From Streptomyces sp. Ag109_O5-1 (lineage in GTDB: Bacteria; Actinomycetota; Actinomycetes; Streptomycetales; Streptomycetaceae), in the NCBI RefSeq assembly GCF_003814875.1, contig NZ_RKQF01000001.1:2170001-2234000 (forward strand): a DNA stretch of 64,000 nucleotides, read 5' to 3'. A program made the translations under genes and the position numbers. The notes under the pieces are model-generated. The model was not told the DNA's origin. It worked only from the letters and a program-made list of their open reading frames with translations, and searched no databases. Positions 43,112-50,063 of this stretch are shown piece by piece (position 1 is the first letter of the stretch; each line of letters opens with the position of its first letter).

Positions 43112-43324
43112 ATGACCATCACCGCGAGCACTCCAGCCGACTCGGGCGCGGACTTCGAGCGGGCGGCACGCCAGGCCATTCGTCTGGTCGCCCCGGCCGG
43201 GTTGCGCCTGGTCGCCTCCCGGCCCAGGCGCCAAGCCAAGGCAGGTCCCTCTACGGACGCCGACGTGGAGGCTCTCGCGATCAGCATCGGCGTCCTCTGC
43301 CCCGCTGACACCGGACCCCGCTGA
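43112..43324 (+). CDS. small hypothetical protein
   Basis: 70 residues from ATG 43112; GGAG lies seven bases upstream. SGADFERAARQAIRLVAPAG is one amphipathic helix, followed by an Arg-rich linker and a short helix ending in VLCPADTG. Too short for a domain call. Its position after two leader hairpins, with a proper ribosome site, supports it as a gene. Confidence 0.5.
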   Translation: MTITASTPADSGADFERAARQAIRLVAPAGLRLVASRPRRQAKAGPSTDADVEALAISIGVLCPADTGPR

Positions 43325-43411
43325 CCGCTCCCGACCGGTCAAGCCGGACGGCGTGACCGCTGCCTTCCCTCTCGGCACGCAATCCCTCCCACTTCGAAAG
43401 GCATGCCTCCC

Positions 43412-43843
43412 ATGAACGACCTTGCCGCCATTCCCGTCGCCGCCGTGCTGCTGCACGCCCTGGCCGTCCTTGAAGTCCCTGGGTTCGTGGATCTCGGAGA
43501 GGGCTTCGTCGTCGCCCACCCGCCGCATCTTTCCCAGGACAAAGCACTGGACAGCGAGCACATCATTCTCTGCGCCCCCGGCTACGTCAGCGGCCCGGTT
43601 GCCCAGTACTCGGGCGGCTTGTACGCCAGGGCGTACGAGGGTTACGACGGCTCGGACTACTGCGAAATCGAGATGGTCTATGAGGCACAGCCCGGAGGGG
43701 ACCTCACGGCCCACGCCGCCGCGTGCGCGAAGGCCGTCGCCGACTGGTTCGCCTCGCGCCAGACAACCGCCGAGGCCCCCGGAGGCGAAAGCGGGGCCGA
43801 CGACACGGACGAAGTCCGTACCAGCACCACCGAAGTGTGCTGA
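43412..43843 (+). CDS. hypothetical protein
   Basis: 143 residues from ATG 43412; ATG 43403 is too close to the AAAGG ribosome site. Contains LAAIPVAAVLLHALAVLEVP, VDLGEGFVVAHPPHLSQDKA, LYARAYEGYDGSDYCEIEMV and a C-terminal helix AHAAACAKAVADWFASRQ. A single alpha/beta domain, no motif known to me. It precedes the multi-HTH protein gene; the gap has the GGAACCCAC box at 43867 with only a remnant of the loop (TGGGCAAA), so the hairpin has been lost there. Confidence 0.6.
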   Translation: MNDLAAIPVAAVLLHALAVLEVPGFVDLGEGFVVAHPPHLSQDKALDSEHIILCAPGYVSGPVAQYSGGLYARAYEGYDGSDYCEIEMVYEAQPGGDLTAHAAACAKAVADWFASRQTTAEAPGGESGADDTDEVRTSTTEVC

Positions 43844-43948
43844 CTTGGGCAAAGCCGCCGGCCCCTGGAACCCACAAGCGCAGCACCAAGGCACCACCCC
43901 TGAGGTATCCGACAGTGTAGGGCCTTGCATGAGACAGGATGAGCCACG

Positions 43949-44839
43949 ATGACCACGACCAGAGAACAGTTCGAGCAGCGCCTCGCGCAGCTGCGGCGCG
44001 AGGCGCCGGAGCTCACGCGCAAGGACTTCGCGCACCTCGCCGGCGTCGCTGAGAAGACGGTCCGGAACTGGCTGGACGCCGACCCGAAGTTCGCTGACAC
44101 AGCTCGGACCGGTGCGCGGCGAGTCCAGCTCTTTCCCTTTGACGAGGGCGCGCAGTGGGTGCGCAAGCAGCTCTTCGGTGCCGACGAGCGGGCGCCGGAA
44201 GCGAGCCCCGGTCCTCGGCTCGCCGCGGAACCCCATCGCATGCCGCACGCACCCGGGGAACGGTGGCGCTGGGTTGACATGGCGCGTCTTCGCGGCGTGA
44301 CGCCGACCGCCGTGCGGGTGCTCGCCGCCGACTACCGAGAGCACCCCGAGCGCCCGTTTCCACCGCGCGACGAGTTCGACCACATGTGTGACGCCGGAGA
44401 GGTCTCCGCCTGGTTCCTCTGGTACGACACCACCCGTCCGGGATACACCGGCCCCCGGCCCGCCGAGATCGCGGCCGAGTCCGGCATCAAAGACACCCGC
44501 CGCAAGGAGGTCGTCAGGCGCCTGAACACAGCGCTCGACGACGGCGAGTCCCTGACCAGCCGTACGCTGGCCGAGGAACTCGGGGTGAGCGCCGACGTCG
44601 CGGCCCGCTACCTGCGGCAGGCCGCTGAGAAGGTTCTCCCCGAGCGTGGCCTGATCTCTCGCAGCCAGATCGCCGAACGGCTGCCCACGGCGCCCGCCGT
44701 GCTCACGCCCGAGCAACGCCGCGAGAGGGTGAAGACCTTCCTCAAACGCAAGAGCGCCCCCGCCCCCGTCATCACGGTGGCCGATACGCCGTACTACAGC
44801 GAAACGGCCATCGCCGAGTTCCTCGCCCCTCCCGCTTGA
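43949..44839 (+). CDS. multi-HTH DNA-binding protein
   Basis: 296 residues from ATG 43949. N-terminal helix-turn-helix: ELTRKDFAHLAGVAEKTVRN (residues 21-40), followed by WLDADPKFADTARTGARRV, like phage or MerR-type DNA-binding proteins. A middle part (WVDMARLRGVTPTAVRVLAA) and residues about 195-240 (LTSRTLAEELGVSADVAARY) supply two further helix-turn-helix-like units, ending in a basic tail (RVKTFLKRKS). It is the only clear DNA-binding protein in the co-regulated block and ends just before terminator copy 2. It is therefore the best candidate for the protein recognising the ACATAG-ATTTAC-CTATGT operator; a replication initiator role is the alternative. Confidence 0.7.
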   Translation: MTTTREQFEQRLAQLRREAPELTRKDFAHLAGVAEKTVRNWLDADPKFADTARTGARRVQLFPFDEGAQWVRKQLFGADERAPEASPGPRLAAEPHRMPHAPGERWRWVDMARLRGVTPTAVRVLAADYREHPERPFPPRDEFDHMCDAGEVSAWFLWYDTTRPGYTGPRPAEIAAESGIKDTRRKEVVRRLNTALDDGESLTSRTLAEELGVSADVAARYLRQAAEKVLPERGLISRSQIAERLPTAPAVLTPEQRRERVKTFLKRKSAPAPVITVADTPYYSETAIAEFLAPPA

Positions 44840-44915
44840 CCCCGCCGACCATCGCGTCCCCGATCGGACAGACCGCGGTCGGCATTCTCGCCTTCGCATC
44901 CCGGCGATCGAGTGT

Positions 44916-45000
44916 GGGGCCCTCGGCGGGAGGGGTGCAAGGACGGGCTTCGCCGCGTCCTTGCACCCCTCCCGTTCGGGCCCCGTTTTTTCTTTGCCGG
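44916..45000 (+). terminator. strong intrinsic terminator, copy 2
   Basis: Same design as copy 1, with outer GGGGCCC/GGGCCCC and the long inner stem. The A-T pair of copy 1 (GCAAGAACG) is a G-C pair here (GCAAGGACG) with the complementary change on the other arm. Tail GTTTTTTCTTTG. Confidence 0.9.
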
Positions 45001-45150
45001 GATGGGAGGGGGGCATCCACCGGCACCGGACCGGGGGCGGCTCGGCGCCGTAGCCGTGTGCGGCAACACGAGCTTCCGCACACCCCAACGGCGCTGCACC
45101 CCCGGGTCGAAATCCGCAGAGAATGACCCCTGTTGGGCCGGGCTTTCGCG

Positions 45151-45188
45151 TTGACCACCTCACCCAAGAAAGATAGATTTACCTATAT
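45151..45188 (+). promoter_or_regulatory. co-regulated promoter/operator unit 4
   Basis: TTGACC (45151), 17-bp spacer, TAGATT (45174), operator AGATAG-ATTTAC-CTATAT (45171-45188). It lies 150 bp after terminator copy 2, the same arrangement as unit 2 after terminator copy 1. Confidence 0.78.
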
Positions 45189-45193
45189 CGAGA

Positions 45194-45222
45194 GGGGGCG
45201 GGGCAAGGCCCCCGGAACCCAC
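45194..45222 (+). ncRNA. leader hairpin 9 (GGGGCAAG loop)
   Basis: Stem GGGGGC/GCCCCC, loop GGGGCAAG, then GGAACCCAC (45214-45222), 19 nt before the TTG start. Confidence 0.6.
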
Positions 45223-45241
45223 GACCACCGAGGAGATCACC

Positions 45242-45508
45242 TTGGCCGAGGACACCGAAGACGCCGAGCAGACCGAGTTCCTGTTGGTGTGCGAGAACGG
45301 CGACATCCAGCCGTTCGACGACTACCACGACGCCTACGAGGCGCTGACCGCCGCCGTCAAGCGTGACGTCGAGAAGTACGGCGAGGAGACGGCCCGCGAG
45401 GGTGTGATCCACCCGTACGGCATGTCGATCAACGTCATGCGCGACGGCCGTGACGTCACAGAGGACTGGGAGCGGAACGAGCCGCACAAGCCGCTGAGCA
45501 TGGACTGA
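45242..45508 (+). CDS. small acidic hypothetical protein
   Basis: 88 residues from TTG 45242 with GAGGAG upstream. Strongly acidic N-terminus, then DYHDAYEALTAAVKRDVEKY as one helix and INVMRDGRDVTEDWERNEPH. Acidic, small and the first gene of its transcript, like many DNA-mimic or anti-defence proteins of mobile elements; there is no direct evidence for such a role. No motif recognised. Confidence 0.6.
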   Translation: MAEDTEDAEQTEFLLVCENGDIQPFDDYHDAYEALTAAVKRDVEKYGEETAREGVIHPYGMSINVMRDGRDVTEDWERNEPHKPLSMD

Positions 45509-45683
45509 GCGGCGCCCGGCCAGCGAGCCGGGATCCCTCGAATCGCCGGGATGCGCGGCTGCTCCCACGCGCGAGCTCGCTCGTGAACGTCGTCGACGCA
45601 CGAGCCGGCCGGAACACCGCGCGCCCGGCGCCCTTCCCCCCTCTTCCGCTCTTCAGAGCGTCCGTCACGCGCCCCACTGCTTC

Positions 45684-45703
45684 GGGCCGGGGAGTAACCG
45701 GCC
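45684..45703 (+). ncRNA. leader hairpin 10, related loop GGAGTAA
   Basis: Stem GGCCGG/CCGGCC with 7-nt loop GGAGTAA. With the other loops this gives RGRGYAA as a looser consensus. It lies about 20 nt before the ATG at 45724 and has no GGAACCCAC box. Confidence 0.4.
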
Positions 45704-45723
45704 TGCTTCGAAAGGACTCCATC

Positions 45724-46341
45724 ATGCGAATCACCACCGCCCCGCACGCCATCGAGGCGCGCGCCGCGTTCAGCGGATACTCCGCCTTCCCCAGACGGGT
45801 GGCCCCCCTGCTCGCCATGCGCCTCACCGTCATGCGGGAGTACGCGGCGAACCGCAACCACGTCGCGATCTGGGCCGACACCGCCAAGCAGGTTCACGAG
45901 GCCATCACCGCCGTGTGCTTCGCCCAGGTCACCCGTCGCCGTAAGTACCGCCGGATCGCGAGCCATGTCGCCCTGGACGCCATCGTGGCGTACGAGAAGG
46001 CGTACGTCGTCACCCTCTTGCGCGACGAAGCGGGCCACTACCACCCCGCGCCCGGAACCGAGTTCCCGTTCGCCGTCTCCGACATCGGCCGCGCCGCCGC
46101 CGATCTCCTCGGCGACGAGTGGTCCGTAGATTCCGGCTTCTGGGGCGTGCGCGCCTTCCTCCAAGCAGGCGACGAGCGCGACTGGTACACCCTTACCGTC
46201 TCCGACAGCGGAGTCCTGCGCGTCGAGGCCCTCCCCGAGGCACACCGCACCGACATCTACGGCGTGTGGCCCAGCGACGGTCTCGCCGACATCGCCGCCC
46301 GCGTCGCCGACATCATCCGCGAACTCCGCAAGGGCGACTGA
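45724..46341 (+). CDS. hypothetical protein
   Basis: 205 residues from ATG 45724 with AAAGGA eight bases upstream. Two halves: a helical, Arg-rich one (MRLTVMREYAANRNHVAIWA, KQVHEAITAVCFAQVTRRRK) and an alpha/beta one (YVVTLLRDEAGHYHPAPG, WYTLTVSDSGVLRVEALPEA). The style matches small plasmid-encoded streptomycete proteins. No catalytic motif or signal. Followed by a very long hairpin at 46349. Confidence 0.6.
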   Translation: MRITTAPHAIEARAAFSGYSAFPRRVAPLLAMRLTVMREYAANRNHVAIWADTAKQVHEAITAVCFAQVTRRRKYRRIASHVALDAIVAYEKAYVVTLLRDEAGHYHPAPGTEFPFAVSDIGRAAADLLGDEWSVDSGFWGVRAFLQAGDERDWYTLTVSDSGVLRVEALPEAHRTDIYGVWPSDGLADIAARVADIIRELRKGD

Positions 46342-46348
46342 CCCGCCC

Positions 46349-46398
46349 TGCGGCGGCCGTGCCCCGGCCACGAAACCGGCCGGGGCACGGCCGCCGCA
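46349..46398 (+). terminator. 21-bp perfect hairpin with ACGAAACC loop
   Basis: TGCGGCGGCCGTGCCCCGGC plus one base, mirrored exactly on the other side of ACGAAACC. It follows the stop codon at 46341 by 7 bp and precedes the next ATG by 64 bp. It shares CGAAAC with the loop of the hairpin at 43048. Confidence 0.65.
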
Positions 46399-46462
46399 CC
46401 CGGTCTCCACCACCCGCCCGGAGACCGACCGGACAGTCCCCCGAGTGAGAGGAACCCGCACG

Positions 46463-47212
46463 ATGACCAGCAAGACCAAGCCCAACGGCTACACCGTCCA
46501 CGCATTCAACGCGGCCGGTGACGTCCTCGGACTCGACGGCCCCCACTCGGCCGGAAAGGCGCGTGAGGGCGTGGACGGCCAAACCGCCGGACAGTCCCTG
46601 TTCATCGAGACCGGTCACCGGCTGGAGGGCAACGGCCTTCCGGTGCGTGACCGGATCCGCTGGTACGTCGTCACCGATCACAAAGCCCGCCGCCACACGT
46701 GCCACGGACGGCCCGAAGGTGTCGAGCCGGGCACCCTGGGCGCCCTGGTGCGCTACCTCGAATTCTCACCGGCTGACTGGGTGGCGCTCGCGATGCTCGA
46801 ACACGCCACGGAGGGCACCCCGTTCTGCGGCTCGTGCGAGGACACCGGCACCGTGACCCTGTACGACGGTTCCACCGACGGGATCACCGGCAGCCTGGCG
46901 TGTGAGGACAAGGCATGCATCCAGCGGGGCCGGGCGCGGGCCCGGATCGCTGAACAGCGCCACACGGGCGAGCTGTTCATCGGGCATGAGGTGTTCACGC
47001 CGCACATCTGCTCCGAGTGCCACTACGGCGGTTACACGCCCGTGCCCGGCCTGTACGCGAGCACAGGCCCGGTCTACGTGTGCACGGCGTGGGGGTGCGG
47101 TCACACCGTCGACCGGAGCGCGTTCGAGGTCGCGGACGGCGAGAGGTTGGCCGAGGCGAACAACCGGCTTCACACCGCCCGTGCCCGCAGCCATGACGAA
47201 CCCCCCTTCTAG
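46463..47212 (+). CDS. hypothetical protein with Cys-rich zinc-binding pattern
   Basis: 249 residues from ATG 46463, preceded by GAGAGGAACCCGC (the GGAACCC box doubles here as ribosome site). Cysteines occur in pairs: TPFCGSCEDTG, LACEDKACIQRG, HICSECHYGGY and YVCTAWGCGH, enough for two zinc-ribbon-like sites in residues 125-215. The N-terminal half (YTVHAFNAAGDVLGLDG, TLGALVRYLEFSPADWVALA) is unrecognised. Zinc ribbons suggest nucleic-acid or protein binding; DNA transfer or host takeover roles cannot be told apart. Confidence 0.62.
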   Translation: MTSKTKPNGYTVHAFNAAGDVLGLDGPHSAGKAREGVDGQTAGQSLFIETGHRLEGNGLPVRDRIRWYVVTDHKARRHTCHGRPEGVEPGTLGALVRYLEFSPADWVALAMLEHATEGTPFCGSCEDTGTVTLYDGSTDGITGSLACEDKACIQRGRARARIAEQRHTGELFIGHEVFTPHICSECHYGGYTPVPGLYASTGPVYVCTAWGCGHTVDRSAFEVADGERLAEANNRLHTARARSHDEPPF

Positions 47213-47324
47213 GCACCGCAGCCCCCACCACAGATGGTGTGCGGCCCGATCGAGTCGGGCTGGGGAGCACCGGGCCACCCCATCCGGAGCACGGCCCCAA
47301 CCCCACGGAGAGGAACACCACGAC

Positions 47325-47498
47325 ATGACCACGCAGGACGAACACCCCGCGGCTCACCGACCCGCCACGGACGACACCGGCCGGCGGGAGTGGACGGAGG
47401 CTGAGGCACTGGAGCGCGACCGGCGGGCGGAGGAGCGCACGCGGCCGGTGACAGCGGAGCTGGTACGGAACCGGGGCACCCGGGAAACGGTGGTGTGA
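47325..47498 (+). CDS. small charged hypothetical protein
   Basis: 57 residues from ATG 47325, with GAGAGG and a GGAACACCAC box upstream. Mostly one charged helix (WTEAEALERDRRAEERTRPV). Probably too short for a fold of its own. Position after a good ribosome site and tight linkage to the next gene support it. Confidence 0.5.
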   Translation: MTTQDEHPAAHRPATDDTGRREWTEAEALERDRRAEERTRPVTAELVRNRGTRETVV

Positions 47499-47519
47499 CT
47501 GCTCGACGAGTCCGGCACT

Positions 47520-47975
47520 TTGTGCGCCACGGCGCACGTAATCCGGCTGGACATCCGCCACGACGTCCGCCAGGACGACGCGGAGGCAGCGGCAGCCCGT
47601 GCGCTGGTGAAGACAGGTTTTCGTCCCGTGCTCGGCTGGACGTGGACGGAGGTAGGGGCGGACGCCTCCCGGCGCCGGTGGCGTATCGCGATCGAGCCGA
47701 CGGCCGACTACCTGTCGTACGTAGAGCGCCGCTACGGTCCGCGTCCGGAGATTCCGGCTATCGACGGCGCCACCGTCACGGCGCGCACGCAGCGCGGATG
47801 GTGGGACGTCACCACGTCCGACGGTGAACGGTACGCGCTCACGTGGTCACCGCAGATCGGCGGCGACCGGTGGACGGTGTGGGGCGGGGAGAACTTCACC
47901 CGGCTCGTTCGCTCCACCACCGACCAGGCGAAGGCCCTGTTCGTGCTCCGCCACCCGAGCCACGCTCGCGGTTGA
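47520..47975 (+). CDS. hypothetical protein
   Basis: 151 residues from TTG 47520; no good ribosome site, so translation may be coupled to the preceding gene, which ends 21 bp upstream. AHVIRLDIRHDVRQDDAEAA starts an alpha/beta protein with aromatic-rich strands (VLGWTWTEVG, RRRWRIAIEPTADYLSY, RGWWDVTTSDGERYALTWSP). Not recognised. Codon pattern fits the neighbours. Confidence 0.52.
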   Translation: MCATAHVIRLDIRHDVRQDDAEAAAARALVKTGFRPVLGWTWTEVGADASRRRWRIAIEPTADYLSYVERRYGPRPEIPAIDGATVTARTQRGWWDVTTSDGERYALTWSPQIGGDRWTVWGGENFTRLVRSTTDQAKALFVLRHPSHARG

Positions 47976-48128
47976 CGCGGTGTGGCCCCGGGGCGGTGCA
48001 GGACACCCGCCGAGGACTTGGCCGCCCGTAACGGCCTCACCCCGATACCCCTCCGCTACTGACCATGCCCGCCCGGCCCGGGGCCGCACGCCCCGGGTCC
48101 CGGGCCCGCCCCGAACGGAGCACATCCC

Positions 48129-48666
48129 ATGCGACTGCGTATCCCGAAGTTCCACCCCCTCTCCGACATGCCGCTGTTCGAGTCGCAGCGCACCCTGCGC
48201 GGCCACCCCTTCTACCCCGGCGCGAGCGTGCTGCGCTCCCTCGCCCCCCCGCGAACCCCGCCTCCCGGCCGAACAGGCGCCGTGCGTCGTCTACCACTCG
48301 CCATGGGGCCACCTGGTCGTCACCGAGATCCACCCGGAGAACCTGAACGGCTACGGCTGGACGTGCCTGTCGAACTACCCGGACGGTGCCGAGTGGGGAG
48401 ACCTCGGATACATGGGCGAGTTCGAGCGACGGCGCGGCACGCCGTACGAGTTCTGGGAGCGAGACTTGCACTCCCAGGACCGCAACGCGGCTGCCGCTAT
48501 CGCCCGCATCCTCACGCGCTACGACGACCCTCCTGCACAGCGCAGCGCGCCAGAAGGGCCCGAGCAGGCGCCCGCCGTCCCAGCCGAACCAGCACCCCAC
48601 CCAACCGCCGCCCCCGTTGCTCGCATGCCCCGTACTCCCAAGGGCGCCCTGCGCGTCCGCCGCTGA
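48129..48666 (+). pseudogene. hypothetical protein with frameshift in a poly-C run
   Basis: ATG 48129 begins MRLRIPKFHPLSDMPLFESQ, RTLRGHPFYPGASVLRSLAP, where the frame reaches a run of C residues at about 48244-48250. The protein-like sequence continues in another frame: PAEQAPCVVYHSPWGHLVVT, ENLNGYGWTCLSNYPDGAEW and RRGTPYEFWERDLHSQDRNA, to the stop at 48666. A one-base length difference in the C run repairs it. This is either a sequencing error or a phase-variable or dead gene. Length if repaired is about 178 residues. It ends before a strong bidirectional terminator. Confidence 0.6.
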
Positions 48667-48723
48667 CCCGAGGCAGCCAGCCCGGGCACGCACCAGGGCA
48701 TGCACGCCCAGGGGCGCAGCGCG

Positions 48724-48778
48724 AAGCCGCGGGCCCCCGCACCGACGTCCTCTGAGTCGGTGCGGGGGCCCGCGGCTT
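48724..48778. terminator. 23-bp perfect bidirectional terminator
   Basis: AAGCCGCGGGCCCCCGCACC and three further bases pair exactly with the right arm around GTCCTCTGA, followed by TTTGTT; AA at the left end gives a short U-run for the other strand. It separates the plus-strand block from the convergent minus-strand gene at 48808. Confidence 0.9.
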
Positions 48779-48807
48779 TGTTCGTTCGCTGCCTGTGCCG
48801 ACGCTGC

Positions 48808-49188
48808 CTATGGGCGCGGCGGCTGGTTCACCCAGGACTGCGGGCTTCGAACAGTCGGCCCCGGCGGAGCTGATACGGGGTACTGGGGTACCTGCGGTGC
48901 GGGGTGGGCGGCCGGTACCGGCTGCTGCGGGTACGGGCCGGTCTGGCTCCCGGGAGCGGGTGCCGGGGGTACACAGCGGAGCTTGGTCCCCGCGTACAGG
49001 GTGACGCTCCAGGCGGGTTGGTCACTGTAGAGGCGCCACATGGGTTTGCCGTCGGCCGTGGTCCTCTCGTAGCGGCCGAGGCGGAAGCCGATCGTCGTTC
49101 CTCCTTCGTCCTCCACCTCCATCAGGAGACCGATCCACTCGGGGCTGATGTCCTCGATCGGCTGTTCGGCCACCGCGTTGGGTGTCAT
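48808..49188 (-). CDS. small protein, second gene of the pair beside the oriT region
   Basis: 126 residues; the ATG at 49188 overlaps the stop of the upstream gene (ATGA). The first 70 residues look folded (DISPEWIGLLMEVEDEGGTT, IGFRLGRYERTTADGKPMWR), then a Pro-rich tail (PGSQTGPYPQQPVPAAHPAP). Pro-rich tails often serve as linkers or interaction arms. Coupled with a coiled-coil protein and divergent from the relaxase gene, it may be a relaxosome accessory; this is inference from position only. Confidence 0.6.
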   Translation of the reverse strand: MTPNAVAEQPIEDISPEWIGLLMEVEDEGGTTIGFRLGRYERTTADGKPMWRLYSDQPAWSVTLYAGTKLRCVPPAPAPGSQTGPYPQQPVPAAHPAPQVPQYPVSAPPGPTVRSPQSWVNQPPRP

Positions 49189-49712
49189 CCCTTCTCCTCT
49201 CGCGTCGAGGCCGCGCGTTCCTCGGCCGGCCCGGACAGGGGCGGCTCATGCGGTGTATCCGTGTGCATGGCCGAGGCGGTAACAGGCTGGCCGGTCGGTG
49301 TCTCGCGCGCGGTAGTCGCGGCCGGTGCGGAGCTCTGATCCGGCGCAGGGTCTTCCTGCGTGCTGGCGGATTCGGCGGCGGCGACCTTGCGGATGGTCTC
49401 CACGGACTCGCCGAGCCGGTCGGCGACGGAACGGACGCCGTCGAGCTGAAGCATCTGTCCGACGCTCCGGGCCTGCCGGTCCCGCAGCTCCTCCTCCGCG
49501 GTCCTGGCCTGGCCGCGCAGCCGGGCGGCGTACGCGGCGATCTTCTCCTCGGCCTCCGTAGTGACGTCCTCGATCTCCTGCGCTGCCAGTTCGTAGTCGG
49601 TGGCCAGGTCCTCCAGTCGCCGTTCCCGCTCCCAGTGCGCCGCCCGGCGTGCGCGCACTCGCTCGCGGGCGTCAACCTCCCGCGCTGATTTCCGCGGACT
49701 CCGTTGAGCCAT
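49185..49712 (-). CDS. coiled-coil protein beside the oriT region
   Basis: 175 residues. A basic N-terminus (SPRKSAREVDARERVRARRA) leads into a long charged helix, LEDLATDYELAAQEIEDVTT, EAEEKIAAYAARLRGQARTA, then VGQMLQLDGVRSVADRLGES, which has a helix-turn-helix-like look, and a flexible acidic tail. Coiled coil plus basic end suits a DNA-binding accessory of transfer initiation. It is transcribed away from the inverted-repeat region and overlaps the next gene by ATGA. Not a family I can name. Confidence 0.62.
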   Translation of the reverse strand: MAQRSPRKSAREVDARERVRARRAAHWERERRLEDLATDYELAAQEIEDVTTEAEEKIAAYAARLRGQARTAEEELRDRQARSVGQMLQLDGVRSVADRLGESVETIRKVAAAESASTQEDPAPDQSSAPAATTARETPTGQPVTASAMHTDTPHEPPLSGPAEERAASTREEKG

Positions 49713-49871
49713 CCAACTCGCCTCCCCTGAACGATGGGTTCTGGGTCATTGTGGCCGATGAATCCACGCTTCCCGCATGGGGAATTTGAGGTCTTCTCTG
49801 AATGACGCATCCAGAGGCATTCAGAGGCAATCTGAATCACTTGATCTTGCCTGTGGATAACGCGAACTGCG

Positions 49872-49915
49872 GGTTTTCCGCAGGTCCACTCAGGAGAGCG
49901 GACCTGCGGAAAACC
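49872..49915. repeat. 16-bp perfect inverted repeat, oriT candidate
   Basis: GGTTTTCCGCAGGTCC and GGACCTGCGGAAAACC around the 12-base loop ACTCAGGAGAGC. AT-rich at the outer end, unlike the terminators in the window, and without a T-run. Confidence 0.65.
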
Positions 49916-49931
49916 GGGAGCGCTTCGCGGT

Positions 49932-50020
49932 CCGTGAAGAAGGACGGTGCAGGTCGGCTCGTTGGCTCGGCTCGTTCCTCGCTCGCCAACTCCCCTTCCC
50001 TGCACCCCCCTTCTTCACGG
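49932..50020. repeat. nested long inverted repeat, oriT candidate
   Basis: CCGTGAAGAAGG (49932) pairs with CCTTCTTCACGG (50009), and inside it GGTGCAGG (49947) pairs with CCTGCACC (49999). The centre holds four imperfect repeats of GGCTCGTT. It ends 44 bp before the relaxase start. Confidence 0.6.
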
Positions 50021-50063
50021 TCAAAGCTCTTGCATTCACAATGACACAAGGTAATCTGAGTGC

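Larger units (their letters stand above)
49713..50063. other. probable oriT region
   Basis: 350 bp without a gene between the divergent accessory genes and the relaxase gene. It holds a 16-bp perfect inverted repeat (49872-49887 with 49900-49915), a larger nested repeat, and short repeats CAGAGGCA and TCTGAAT around 49795-49835. MobF-type relaxases usually nick near their own gene beside inverted repeats, so the transfer origin is expected here. The nick site itself cannot be told by reading. Confidence 0.6.

Noticed and set aside
42803..45163. 786-codon minus-strand open frame
   Set aside because: Spans five well-supported plus-strand genes, two hairpins and a terminator; composition is that of a GC-rich antisense shadow.
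33372..45222. Repeated hairpins as a CRISPR array
   Set aside because: Spacing is irregular (0.5-3 kb), each copy is in a gene leader, and the repeats share only loop and box, not a full repeat unit.
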